From Sambucus nigra (lineage: Eukaryota; Streptophyta; Magnoliopsida; Dipsacales; Adoxaceae): a DNA stretch of 64,000 bases. Every line of letters starts with the position of its first letter. Within the stretch, counting starts at the first letter, position 1. The position numbers and the translations under genes are program-made. Shown piece after piece: positions 22,858 to 34,882 of this stretch. The stretch lies in assembly GCA_949130495.1 (NCBI GenBank), contig OX422214.1, positions 255,320,187 through 255,384,186 on the forward strand, read 5' to 3'. The notes beneath the pieces were generated by a model that saw only the letters and a program-made list of their open reading frames with translations, did not search any database and was not told where the DNA came from.

Positions 22858-24641
22858 ATGTGTTAGTGTTTGAATACTTTAGCATTTGTACTTCATGCTT
22901 TATTCACATGCTAAAGTATGCTTGTTTTAATCATTTTCTAGTTTATCCCCCATGCTTAATCACATGCTAGAATAATGATTTTTGTTTATCTTTTGTATTT
23001 TATTTTATTCATTTTGTTTGCAATAAATGAAAAATACAAAAAGATTTTTGTTTATCATTTGGGTTTTATCTCTTGATAATTTAAGCTTAATGAAAAGTTC
23101 AAATGATTTTTGTTTGTCTTTTGAGTATATATTTTTATTTTTGGTTAAAAAAATGTCAAAAGCTCAAAAAGATTTTATTTTGTGTGTATTTTGGTTTGAC
23201 ACACTTTAAGTGGCATATACTTGTGTTAGAATCCCATAATTTACGCTCCCATGTGGCTAGAACCTTTGGTTTAGATTGTCAATCCTTAAAGTGTTCTTTA
23301 CCATATTTTATGGAGTAGTTGAATTTTGTATTGATTAAATGGATTCTATTTTTATATGCCTCTATTCACACATGAACGAGCTCTTTTGAAATTTTAACTT
23401 CATATGTATATTTGAGCTATGTGAGGTGTTGTCCTTCCAATCTTGTCATCTACATATTAGTGACTTAGGAGGACTAGTGCATGTCAAAATCTATTGCACG
23501 TGAGATTTGTGTGAAAAATGAAAACATGATAAATAAAAATGTTCACGGGGAAGGGCTCCAAAAGGACTAAGTGATCCTTTACGATTGTAAGCCACCGTTT
23601 TGAATGGACCTAAAAGAAATACGTGGTCCAAAGGCCTAAAAACAGAAAATATGGCATTAAAAAGAAAAACAATTGCCAAGGCCTATGTTTGATTGATATA
23701 TTCATTCAAAATTAATATAATGCTTATTGAGGGAGATTGGATGGTATATCAATGGTTTGCACAATGTCCGTTTTTCCTAGTTGCATATCTCATGTCATGA
23801 CTCTATTGGTTTGTAGAATCATCAATATGCTAGGCTTGTATGCATTGTGTATGTTTGTTCATTGAGTTCAATCTATATTGTCACATGAGGATATATTTAA
23901 ATGTGATGAAGTTTGCAATCAAATGAGAACTCCCGAACGTTTATTAAGTGTTTGGGTCTAAATTTAATTGTTGCTAGTTCACACCCCTACACTTTCGTTT
24001 CCATATAACACTTTTTTTCCATACGAGTGTGCAAACTTATTGTATTTTGTGTCATGTGTGTGTTTATATCCATATATATGTGCGTGTGCATTGTTGATAT
24101 ATTTCTAGTACATATATATATGATATTTTTTTTTGCCTTTGCCTTGCTTTCTAGTCCTTCTATGCTTATACTTTAGATTTGGTATCTATCTTGGATTAGT
24201 TATGCTTTTTCTGCCCATATGCTTTCATGTCTTATCACTTTAAGCTTCAACATGCTTTTATATTTGTTCTTTATCCTTTGCCTATTCCACAGCCAAAGGG
24301 GGGAGAATGATAGGGGGAGAAATGGTATCTTATCCTATTATAATCTTATCTAACTTAGGGGGAGTATCTAACTTCTTGGGTTAATCACTTTGATAAAGGG
24401 GAGAATTAATTTTGGGGGAGTATTTATTTTAATTGCTTCAAATACTTTGATATTCCCTATGCATTTGATGAATTTGCTTAAGTGTGCAAGAATTCTGCAA
24501 AAGCGGCATCTTTCAATGGCAAAGCATTTGATCCTTGGGTTGAGTCAAGTTTGGGTGGGTTATTTTTTTAGTCTAGTGAGCTTGACGGCCCTTTAGGATT
24601 TTTGTATAGTTTTTGTCCCGGAATAGCCAAAGGGGGAGATT
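22858..24641 (+). other. Noncoding 3' region with repeated polypurine tracts
   Basis: 1.8 kb without a credible gene. GGGGAG-type purine tracts occur at about 24296, 24312, 24358, 24398, 24414 and 24630. The last, inside CCAAAGGGGGAGATT, is the one next to the LTR. A pair of CATGCTTTATTCACATGCTA-like repeats lies near 22895-22970. The AT-rich short frames are not genes. Confidence 0.7.
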
Positions 24642-26306
24642 TATAAGGACGCAAATTTCCAATTGAGTCCTTTGTTATTTTGGCTCAATTCCGGACAAAA
24701 ACGTTTGAGTCATAGGATAGAGTATATTGATCATCTTTCAAGCCTGTGACGTGTTTGTTGAAGACGTATCGGTAAAGAGTATAAAGCTTCATCATCATGC
24801 CAGTTTTGTGCCTCGTTTATACGTCATCAACCATAGTTCCATGGTCCCAACGTATGAATGTAATTATATATATATATATATATATATAGGAGCTTGGAAC
24901 TTGTTTATTGGGTGTTAAGTTTAACTAAAACTGTGTTTTAATTTCAGAAAGATTTAATTAAAACTTTAAATAAAGTTAAAAAAATTTGGCGCTAAAATGA
25001 ATATTTTCTGACTTTCTGGCACGTCATTCGACACACTGTAATTCGTTCGAACGAGATTACAATGTCGCTCGAACGAACTGGCATCTCGTTCGAACGAGAT
25101 TTCCAGGTCATTCGAACAAGACTTCTAACGAAATTCCATTTTTCGACACTAGAACCTCGTTAGTAAAGTCGTTCGAACGAAATGCCAAAGTCGTTCGAAC
25201 GAGACCCAATGTCGTTCGAACGACTTTCCAGGTGGGAACAGTTTTTTGACAGTTTTGGCAGTTTTCTCCCATGATCTCCTCTTCTTTCCCCACTATCTTT
25301 TCTCAGCATAACTATGTGTGGGAATCACTTTTGATTAGCAATCTTTTTCATATCCTACTAACTCCTAGAGAGTGTTTTCAGAGTAAAATCAAATAGGGAA
25401 AAAGATAATGTTTGAGTGTTTTTTTATCAAAGAGAAAAATATACACCAATCTAGTTTACACCCAAATTAGTTTCTTCCAAGTTCCCATATTCATATATCT
25501 TGCTTGGAGTTTGGCACCGGGTTCATCTCTTTCGTTCAAAGAGAAGTTTCGGGTTTTTTTCTACATCCCATAAAGAAAGAAGAAGTGTTTTTGTTGTGGC
25601 ATTACCCACTTGGAGAAAGGTTCCTTGTTCGGGTGACGGTGACCATACAAAGTCCTATCGGTGGACTCCGAGACCGCGGTGGAGCACCGTGGTTATCCGC
25701 TAGGAAGAGGTATCTACAAGAAGAAGCGTTGAGGCTTGAGAGGGATCGAGTCGTGTGTTTTAAGCCTTCATGTCTTGTATTTGTAAATTCCATATCTAGT
25801 GGATTTGAGGCTAGGGCCGTCCGAGGTTGTTTCCCGTCTTGGGTTTTTCCTCGTACATCGCGGCGTAATGGATTAATTGTTTTATTTTATCTTTTGCAAA
25901 ATCACTTAGAACGCATGCTTAGGTAAAAGATAAAATTGGTTTAATTTAATCTCTACGTGTTTAATTTGGTTCTAATTAAATTTGGGTAATGTGTAGTTAA
26001 TTATTTCAAGTCATTTAATTTAATTGATGAAATTGGTTTGGCCTAATTTTGATAAAATTGCAAAATATCACTTAGGCAAATTCTAGGAGTTGGATCAATT
26101 AACTGGTTTAAGTGAAATTAATATTTGTGTGTGTTTCATTAATTTTCACTTGTGTTTAATTTTAATTTGAAATAGAAATTAAAATTTGGTATTCGTTTGT
26201 TTTATTGAACCATCACCTTTTTCTCTTCCGCGTCATATCTCGATCTATATAAACGGAAATATATTTTAATTAAGAAAATTAAAATTGGGGGCCCCTCCTT
26301 CCTTCA
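24642..26306 (+). repeat. 3' LTR of the Sirevirus-like element
   Basis: Matches the 5' LTR along its length with scattered differences, including a longer (TA)n at about 24865-24888. The palindrome array is at 25041-25224. The 140-residue frame at 25504-25926 is the counterpart of the frame in the 5' LTR and is interrupted there, so I do not call it a gene. Confidence 0.9.
25041..25224. repeat. Seven-site palindrome array in the Sirevirus 3' LTR
   Basis: The same seven sites and spacing as 19605-19788. Site 1 is ATTCGTTCGAACGAGAT and site 7 is GTCGTTCGAACGAC. Site 2 has decayed to TCGCTCGAACGA. Confidence 0.85.
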
Positions 26307-28091
26307 AATATATATATATATATATGTAAGGAGTACAAGTTTGGTTACTATTTAATAAGATGATAAGCTAAGTAGAGGTTGAGATTAAGACACCAATTCA
26401 AGAATCTAAGGGTTGAGATTATTTCGTTGCATTTTCCTCTTTTGCCCCTTTAATTTTTTGTTCCCCCCCCCCCCTTTTCCTTTCCTTTTATTTGGTTTAC
26501 CCGTCTTAGTTTAATTCAAAAAGGGTTAAATGTGTAAATTTCATATACTCTGCTAGAAAGTACACGAGTCCCCTGTTTGACCCGTCTTTCTCTCTCTCCA
26601 TTTTGTAGGTCTTCATTTTTCTCTCCTCTGAGTTGCAGCAAGTGCGATATCCATCTCCATTTTTCAGATCTTGAGCTCCATCTTCTAGGTACGATTTCTA
26701 TCTCCATTATCTAGAAATTTCATGTTGTGTTAAGCATATATTTGATGATAATTTTTGAAAATTATTAGAGAAAATTTTGACACTTTTATGTTCTTTTCAC
26801 TCCACACTTTTACTTACGAGCGTGTTAGGATTTTCCGTTCACTTCTCGAAGCTCACTTGATCAGTGAGGTGAACTATATCTGGCAATTTTTTTTTCTTTA
26901 TAATATGGGAAATCATAAATGCAACCAATAAAGTTTTCACCTCACCCTCATTTACTCTCATCCTAAAACTAATATTTGAATCTAAAGTTGAGTGAGATGC
27001 AAGATTTTGGCTTCTTCAACCAATCTAAAGTGGTGTGTTTTATGTTTCATTATGAGATACCTATTATAAAAAATCAGTAGATATATTAGGTTTCTCCATT
27101 ATCTTCTAATTCATGGTTTCTACTATTTTGTAGGATATTTCACATAAATGAAAAGTTTTGCATTTGTAATCGAAGATACTTCCTCCGGAATTGATCGATC
27201 CATGTAAATATTATTAGAATTGGTGTTTATAGTCATTAGTACTTCTTGTTGAATTATACAGTGCATATGGACCCTTTTTGTTATGCAGGTATTTCCAAAT
27301 GTTCTTTTGTTTTTGTTGTTTGCAACTCTTTTTTTAGTACTCAAACATTGAGTTCGTTTAATATGGTTGACGTTTGTTAAGTATAATTTTTAATATTACT
27401 GTTTAAACTTATTTCTTTTTAAAAATTTGTCTTTTAACATTGTTCCCCCATGCCCTTTTATACCTATTTTGTAACTTTTCATTTGACAAAATTTATTTTG
27501 CCTTATTTTCAGGAACATTGAAACAAACGACATTCGGTCCTTGGTGATAGTTGTTTAAATAAAATTTCTCCAATATAAATTGGTTGTAGGATATGGATCC
27601 ACGTACATGTTATCCATTGAGTTTTGAACAAGTTCTTGAGCATCTTGATGTGAAGATGTTGCTTAAGACTAATTGAGTCACATATTCTGACTTTAATTTT
27701 GCCAAATTGATCTCTAATGTATTGTAGAAATTTGTAATGTAGGTTTTGCATTTTAATGAATAATAGTATATTGGTTGTCTATTTTTTATATTCATTACCT
27801 TATTAATAGTTATTCATACATAGATGTGTTGTTTAGAATAACTTGCGTATTTGTATTATTGCCACAGATTGTTTAAATCGATGATGTTTATACGAGGTTG
27901 TTATTATTGTTGTTGGAGTAATTTTTATTTAGTAAGAAAGGTGGATATTCCAATAAAAAAAGGAAACTATAGCCAATTTTTTAAAATTGTTTACACTTAT
28001 TTGTGTTGTTAAAAACTCTGTGATTTAAATTTTACACGATTCATGACTTTGGAATTTTTTCCCCGTGCCGTCAGGCATGGGCATTCCGCTA

Positions 28092-28092
<1 letters not shown>
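26307..28092 (+). mobile_element. Helitron-type segment, 3' end defined
   Basis: The right end has the Helitron layout: an 8-bp stem CCCGTGCC (28062-28069), a loop GTCA, GGCATGGG (28074-28081), then CATTCCG and CTAG (28089-28092) followed by T. The AT-rich target fits Helitron insertion between A and T. No Rep or helicase sequence is visible, so it would be non-autonomous. The 5' TC end was not identified; the start given is simply the end of the neighbouring LTR. A run of 12 C (26463-26474) and pyrimidine-rich stretches look like gene-leader material, but I recognise no captured gene. Confidence 0.6.

Positions 28093-28135
<43 letters not shown>
28093..28135. repeat. (TA)n microsatellite next to the Helitron end
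   Basis: Roughly 20 TA units starting directly after CTAGTG. It is probably part of the insertion target and obscures neighbouring boundaries. Confidence 0.85.
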
Positions 28136-28137
<2 letters not shown>

Positions 28138-28990
28138 TTTATCTACTAGTGTCAAATAAAAAAATATGAGGCTAAAATAGTCTGATGTACAAACTGTCTA
28201 AACCCTTAACTTTCATTTCATCTCATTCTCAACCATTACACAAGACAACAAACAAAAAACTCTCTCCCACTCTCACTAAAATCACTCACGGTGCCCCCAC
28301 CCTCTCTCCTAGACCTAGGCGCAACTACTGTTGTGCTACCCACCATTTTTCTCCTTGTTGCCCCTCTAGACTCTTTATCTCAGGTATATTATGTTTCATG
28401 TGCTCTGTAGCTTTTTTTAACCGACGTTGTCCCTTTCTAGAGCCCTTGAGAACACTTCATTTTGGTCCTGGGTTATTCTGTCTTGAACTTTGATGAAAAG
28501 ATGATGATGTCTCTGGGCATGTAAATTAGGTTCTCCATGCTTTTTATCTGGGAGTTTATTTAGATTTTTTTAAAGTCCTCGAGGTCGTGCTCTTCTCCAT
28601 TTAGGCATGTAAACCAATGGGTTTCACTTATAACCATTATGTCCATTTGATAAATGAAAGTTTATAAAAATGAGCTATCATAGTGTAGATCTTATATTCT
28701 GGCACCCAAGCCCTGAACTGAACTAAGATTTATATGGTCAACTGACCCCAATGCATGAAAACAATGGATCAACCCCTATTTTTTTAGATGGACCAACCTC
28801 TATTTTTTTTAATTATCATATGCAGTTTTAGCCCTTGTTTTGTTAAAATATTTTATTGTGCTTTGTTGTTTTTTGTAGTATTGTAGATGGCTGAAAACGA
28901 AGGTAATATAATTAATTAATCTTAGGATTGACAAACTGAACTGAATCGACCCTATAAAAAATGGAACCGAATAGGGTTGGTTAACCGACA
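28136..28990 (+). other. Leader-like remnant inside the hAT-like element
   Basis: A CT-rich stretch at 28210-28380 looks like a 5' leader. It is followed by a possible splice donor (CAG then GTATATT at about 28381), an acceptor-like TTGTAG, and an ATG at 28887 (ATGGCTGAAAACGAAG) that is at once followed by GTAATA. This could be the first exons of a deleted transposase or a captured gene start. There is too little sequence to identify it. Confidence 0.3.
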
Positions 28991-29099
28991 TTATTGGTCC
29001 GATTTGGGTCCATTATTTTAGGAGACCGACATAGTCAGTCCGGTCCAAAAAAACTTAAAAATTGAACGAGACTGTACTGCTAACACACTTACTTTAAAG

Positions 29100-30944
29100 G
29101 GCTCTAAATCCCCCTTCTAACGATTTTCCCCGTGCATAAATCGGGATTACGGGAATGGACGAACGGTAAGTTTTATCCCAAAACTGATCTGGAGGCCACC
29201 GAGCGCTCCTAGGATCCTTTGAATCTGAATAATTATCCAGCTAGAGTGAAGCTCAATGAATATTGGAAGGGCTCTGAATTCCCTTTATAGCATTCCGTCC
29301 CGTGCATGAATCAGCCTTAGAGTACGGACGAACGACCCTATTTACTCCGAAGGGTCACCGGGCGCTTTTGAGCCCCGTTTGACCTTGGTTAACTTTTCAA
29401 ACTGAATGAAGCTAAATGAAATCTCGAAGGGCTCTAAATACCCTTTCCAACGATTCATCTCATGTGCGAATAGGCCTTACGTTTTGAATGAATTATTCGT
29501 TTTCCTTCAAAAAATTCCTGCCTAATGATCAATTGGCACTTTCGGGCCCCGTTTGTCCTTAGTCAACTCCCAGGAGTGTCTCAATGGATTCTTGAAGGTA
29601 TTTGAATACTGTTTTCAGCAGTCCACCTCATGTGAGATTCTAACTTATGGCTAGCATTTTACGATCATTTTTCCAAAAAATCTTTCTTAGACTGCATAAT
29701 GACACTCTCAAGACCCTATCTTTCGACAATGTGCCTGAGGGGCTATGCCGATAGGCAGGTCCAGAACCCTATCGATCGGCACCCCCTTGTCCCTATAAAT
29801 AGAGGCCATGACCTCACCCCTCATCATTACTCAACATCCCCCTTAGCAATTAAGAGAGCATTCTATCGAATTGACAGTTGCTCTCCTCTTGAAAAGACCA
29901 TTTCCCACATTCCTTCAATCCTTTTCATACTCCATTTAGTAAAGTCCCCCCATTTCCTCATACTCTTATCACCTTATTGCAAGATCAGAGCATCTACAAT
30001 TAAGATACGCTTCAAGTCTTTATAAGGAGGTCAAATTATCCATCACTGTCTCTAAATTCTCTTATTTTAGCATTAGTTGTTTTATTTCTACTTTAGCACT
30101 TTATTTCATTACATCACATATATTAATCTCAAACCTTTATTAGTGGTATTTGCACATACTTTATTCTCATAAAAAACCAAAAACAAGAAATTGAGGGTTT
30201 ATCTATAAATTAAATTCCAAAACAGGGATTCTCATTACACATTCTCACATGTAAAGCACGTTGATCTCTACACACACATATAAGAGAAATATCCCATTTA
30301 GAGTTAATGGTTAAACCCCCTCCTGTGTAATCTTTGAACTACGTGGACTTTGATTCCCCTTGGGTATGTAGGCATCTTGGGTAAATCCTTTGACTCGAGT
30401 CATCCTTTATACACATTTGTTATGTTGTTTTTATGGTATATATATTCTTAATGGATTTCATACACTTGCATGCTTGTGTCTTGTCCAATGTATACATTCG
30501 TTCTTCTACAACGGCTTGTGATTGGGTAAACACTTAAATTATATTTTGAATTATTATTTTTGGGAATATACCTAAGGATGAACTCACTTTGTCCTTTTCT
30601 ATGACATGGGTTAAACGATTCCATTCTCCATTTATATTACACTCATAAGCACACACTTCATGGAGTCTAATAGGAGAAGATTAACACATGCTCATGAGAG
30701 ACCAAAAGGGCAAAATGAGTGCCTAATACCTTCTCATTTCGTAACTTAGTCCTCGGACCTTTTAACTACTTGGTTTCGCAAGCATCAGTATTGCCCTTGA
30801 TGCCATTCTCTCGAGGCGACAACATTTCTTTTACTTGTTTTGTACAAAATGGGCGGGCGAATCTATCTCTACATATTGCCCCACATTGATGATGACCAAG
30901 AGCCCCGAGAAAGGGCATAATCCCGGCCCCCCTCGGGATGGCCA
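29100..30944 (+). repeat. Tat 5' LTR, second part
   Basis: Resumes the interrupted ~170-bp repeat units and runs to GATGGCCA, directly before the primer site. A TATAAATA box lies at 29794-29801. The downstream sequence matches the 3' LTR up to position 30780 (= 64000). Together with 18523-19042 the LTR is about 2.37 kb. The 108-residue frame at 29699-30025 covers the promoter and leader and is not a gene. Confidence 0.88.
29746..29801 (+). promoter_or_regulatory. Tat LTR promoter: inverted repeat plus TATA box
   Basis: TGCCGAT (29746-29752) pairs with ATCGGCA (29775-29781), and TATAAATA follows 13 bp later. The 3' LTR keeps GCCGAT and ATCGGC (62994-62999, 63022-63027) and TATAAATA at 63041-63048, although the loop has changed. 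Confidence 0.7.
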
Positions 30945-30947
30945 TAA

Positions 30948-30967
30948 TGGAGACTCTATTGGGGACG
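30948..30967 (+). promoter_or_regulatory. Tat primer binding site, tRNA-Arg type
   Basis: TGGAGACTCTATTGGGGACG is close to the TGGCGACTCTGCTGGGGA form that I associate with Tat/Ogre elements. It begins three bases after the LTR end. Confidence 0.7.
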
Positions 30968-32329
30968 ATTTTAAGAGGAGTAGACTCTATTTTCTGCATG
31001 GGTGTTAATTCTTTCCTGCATGTGTGCATATGAACCTACATGTATGTTCCCTTTTCTCCTCTATTTACCTTTTTTTGTCTCTTTCTCTCATGTATATATC
31101 ACATTTCACTCACTTATACACTTAACACACTCGTATATACTCTCCATGTACACTTACATTTAACTTCACTTCTAATAACATGCTTCACACACCACTTAGA
31201 ATATCTATGCTTAGGCTTCACTATCATACACCCACACTTGTATATATCTCCATGATCACTTACACATATCACACATCACTTATTGTTGATCCATGTATGG
31301 GCTCACTACCACATACGCACTAACTTGTATATATTCCCATGTAACTTTCTCACTCATATATATCCATGCAAAGTATAGTTTCCATGCTAGATTTACTTTC
31401 CATAATACTTGTATATGCTTCCTCATTAGTATATTTACTTACCATGTAAATAAAAAAATAATAACAATACTTTCTCTCCATAATATGCAAATTAAGACTC
31501 ATGCATTTTTCACACTACATCACCACCAGCATGGCAGTATTGACCAATATTATGTCCCATACTGGAGGGTCACTTTGTGATGGGCTTTGGTCATGTGGGG
31601 TGCAGTTAGCTTAAGCCATATGACTCTCACCATCCATTGGCCTCATACCTTCAACGTATATCGAACATTTCCCCCCGCATCGAAACGCTTGACCGAACTC
31701 ATGACGGGAGGTGTATAATAGGGAACTCGTTCACGTACATCGAGTATTTATATAATTCATTCTTACACGTACCATCCCCACGAAGTATATTGTGAGGTAA
31801 TTCACGTACACTCGGGTATATCAAATGGATTGTCCACATGTACCGATGAATGATTGTCCTTATAGGCAAGAGGTCTATCATGGAAGTCATGCCAAAGGGG
31901 GAAAACCTTCCACTAACCCACCAATTGCATAAACTTGATATAGGTGTCAAACCTAGGGCACTCATATTTAGTTTGTTGGTTAACATGAGAAAGTCTATCG
32001 AAATTTTGGGTCGACATACCGCCTAAATGTTCACGTTATTTTGCTTTTTTTTAAAAACAGGACCCTGTTCGTGAGCCAGAAAATAAGTCAAACCGTGTCT
32101 TACATATTTTCAAACCCTATTTTCCTAGGCTAGAGTCATGTCCTTCATTTTTCTTCATTTAGGCAAACCTAATACAACTGAAAAACTAATAATAACATTA
32201 ATAATAATCATGCCAAGATTCCATTTCTTTTCCCTCCTTTTTCAAAATACTAAAAATACCAAAAACATTTTTCTCCTCCTTGGAACTACATGGACTACAT
32301 CCATATATTTCCATATCCCAATGTTAGAC
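30968..32329 (+). other. Tat 5' leader
   Basis: 1.36 kb of AT- and CT-rich sequence between the primer site and gag. There are no supported genes; the ORFs at 31040-31255, 31293-31580 and 31699-31986 lack any recognisable domain. Long leaders are normal in Tat elements. Confidence 0.65.
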
Positions 32330-32640
32330 TACCAGAAAAGTTTAAGATGCCAGACATCGAGAAGTTCAGGGGAAGCGAATCCCAAATTATTCACCTTCAA
32401 AGCTATCGCTGAGCCATGACCCTCCTTGGTGCCTCCGAGGAGATAATGGCCTAGATGTTCCAGCAGACCTTGAAAGAAAGTGCCCTCCAATGGTTTATGT
32501 CCCTCATAGAATCTAGGATCCATAGTTGGGATGATGTCGCCCGAGAATTCATTTCTCAATATAAGTAAGATGAGGAGCTAGAGGTTACACATCGAGATAT
32601 AAAGCTTCTTAAGCAAAACCCTGGGGAAAAAGTTAGTAGA
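32330..32640 (+). pseudogene. Tat gag, N-terminal part
   Basis: Plus-strand gag core: FKMPDIEKFRGSESQIIHLQ, then LQWFMSLIESRIHSWDDV, then REFISQYK and RDIKLLKQNPGEKVS. The WF/W/QY spacing is that of the retrotransposon gag domain of Tat elements. Three in-frame stops interrupt it. It is cut at 32640 by the solo LTR and continues at 44977-44981 with FIGRWKERFYHVQQAL, in register across the duplicated target bases. The 76-residue minus-strand ORF over this segment is its shadow. Confidence 0.85.
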
Positions 32641-33837
32641 TGTGACACCCCGACTAATTAAATACCGGGTAGCTACTCCATTATTCAAATTAATACAAAA
32701 TGTCAAGTTGGTTCAATTCATACCATCACTGTCGAAAACATTTTTTTTAACAATTACTAGCCACCTAATATTTAAAAAGTGAGTTGTCAAATTTTATTAA
32801 ATTAAATTAACATGCAATCCATCGAATATTTGTTATCTAATGCTAACACAATTACATCACAGTCACAATAGAATATAAATGGAATAATAAATGAGTCTGG
32901 AGTAACACTCCTCTGAATAATCCCAAATACTGAATAAAACCAAATACAACGTCTTAATAATAAATGAATTAACTCCAAAACTGAAATGAAACTAAGTATG
33001 ATAAAACTGTCTCTAAAAGAAATGGGGCGACATGCTCTAACAAATGAATGAGTTTGAAATGGAATCAACATAGAATGTAGAGGCGTCTATTATCAAGATC
33101 CTGTAACTTCCACATCAGCTACAGCACGTCACTGAAATGGAACTCCTAAGCTTGGCGTCCCTCTGGTTGGTCACCTAAAAGGCTTTTCAAGAAAATTGAT
33201 TTGAAATAAAACGGGTCAGAGCCCGATGTGAAAACAGTTTAAAATATAGCAAGTGTTTAATTGCATTAAACAATGAATATTAAGTACATGTTAGTTATGT
33301 GCTCTCACATGAGTTCCTCACCTCTCAACTAATGTGCACGCCTAACGTATATCCATGACCCATCCTAGCTATGCCGCTAACCAACTAGCCTATATCGCAC
33401 CCTGTCCTCACATGATAATATAGGGGTTTATTCAAGACATTCCAAACTAACTTATGTGAATCTACTTTTTCATTTCTCAGATTAATTTATATTAAATCTT
33501 ATAGGAATTTATCATTTCTAACTTTACTCAAAGTGTCGCAAATATTCACACACATTAACAAGGAGTCTGCTATCATCACCAATATATATTAATTTCAACA
33601 TAACTATATAATTGGGGCACCCCTAGGCTAAGCTGCGGTGCACACATACTCGGCTATCGAATCCCGCTACATCACGTACATAAGGACTACGTATTCAGAA
33701 TCTCTCAGGAATCGTTTTTAATAAGAAAAAGCACACATATTAGAGGCGAACATAGTTCACATACCCATGGGTCATGCACATACCTACGCTCCCATGGTCA
33801 GCTGACTTATTAACTCACAAATAAGTCATTCACAGCC

Positions 33838-33842
33838 CTATG
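33838..33842. repeat. TSD (left) CTATG of the 9.36 kb element
   Basis: CTATG flanks the nested element here and at 43205-43209, with no mismatch. Confidence 0.93.
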
Positions 33843-34882
33843 TGTAACACCCCGCTTAAAATAATAACGGGTGGCCAGCCTTATACTATATTAAATCAGG
33901 AATTTCAGATGGTCCAGTCTCAACATCAACTGTCGGTACTATATAATATAGGACTAACTACCCGATATCATATAAGCGAGATGTTAAATAAATTTAAAAC
34001 ATGCAACATAACACAACCCAACACTACAAAATTTCTAATAAATAAGAGAGATGCAAGAAAGAACTATAAGAAATGAAAGGTATCACTATACATGAATATG
34101 CCATAAATAAATAAACCCGAATAAGCTGTCGGGTCACAGCAAATACAATAACTGAAATGGAAAGAATATAAACATATATATAAATATCCCTTGGGTATAA
34201 ACCCGATATACAACATGAATCCTACCTAGAAATTTAAAGAAGTAGGAAGCGGCTACATGAAACATCCCGCAACAGTCCGCACCTGTAACGGCTCCCAAGA
34301 CTCTGGATAGAAGGTCATCCGGCATCCATGCGGTAGGATACCTGTGGAAACATATATGTATATACAAGAAGGAGGGAGAAGTAAACGGGTCAGAGCCCCG
34401 AATGTGTAAAATATTTAGCAAGTGTGTTAACCGTGCATAATAAATACCTGTGTACTTAATTTCATAAATAAAGTGAGACCGCACTCTCGTGGAACCCCAA
34501 CTCACCTCTCATCTAAAGGCGCGCACCTATTCGCGTCCTCAAATTTTTGGTTAAAATTACCCCCATTGATTTTAGGACAACCTAACTTATCAGGCCTAGC
34601 CTATATCCACGAGAGCTACCTTCCCGTCATAATCTAAGGATCCACCCATTTCTAAACCCACTAGATTATGATTACAACAATTATGCCATAATAGGCTTAG
34701 TGAATTCCTATTTATAATATCACGAATTAAAAATATCATAATTCTTAAAAACTTACCCCTATATACATATATATATATATATATATCTACATACATAGGC
34801 TAAAGAATAAGAATTAATATCCCTAATATCATGTACATGGAATATTGGCAAAACTTCTCTCTAGCCTCAAAATTGTACTACG

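Larger units (their letters stand above)
19215..26306 (+). mobile_element. Sirevirus-like Copia element lacking pol, 7.1 kb
   Basis: Two LTRs (19215-20860 and 24642-26306) flank a 3.78 kb internal region. It has an initiator-Met-type primer site (TGGTATTAGAGCC at 20864), a gag with two zinc-knuckle sites and a coiled coil, several polypurine-like GGGGGAG tracts, and AAAGGGGGAGATT right before the 3' LTR. Multiple polypurine tracts and palindromic LTR arrays are known Sirevirus traits. No protease, integrase, RT or RNase H is present, so it is non-autonomous. It sits in AT-repeat sequence, which blurs the TSD (ATATA is possible). The LTR ends (TATAAGG and CCTTCCTTCA) are certain only to a few bases. 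Confidence 0.85.
19043..29091. mobile_element. hAT-like insertion of 10 kb in the Tat LTR, with nested elements
   Basis: Left end TATGGGTGTTC and inverted right end TAAGTGTGTTA match at 8 of 11 positions. The flanking 8-bp sequences CTTTGAAG (19035-19042) and CTTTAAAG (29092-29099) differ at one base, as expected for an old hAT duplication. Both subterminal regions are rich in GGTCGG/CCGACC and AACCGA words, typical of plant hAT ends. No transposase domain is left, so it is non-autonomous. Its length comes mainly from nested elements: a Sirevirus-like element (19215-26306) and a Helitron-type segment ending at 28092. Removing the insertion restores the ~170-bp LTR repeat unit. Confidence 0.75.

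Noticed and set aside
25504..25926. A 140-residue ORF in the Sirevirus-like 3' LTR with a counterpart at 20140-20481
   Set aside because: The frame is cut short in the other LTR, lies in the leader part of the LTR and shows no known domain. Chance coding is the simpler reading.
34134..34505. A 123-residue minus-strand ORF, found again at 39629-40000
   Set aside because: The duplication is simply that of the two LTRs. The protein has no domain and low-complexity ends, and it overlaps noncoding LTR sequence.
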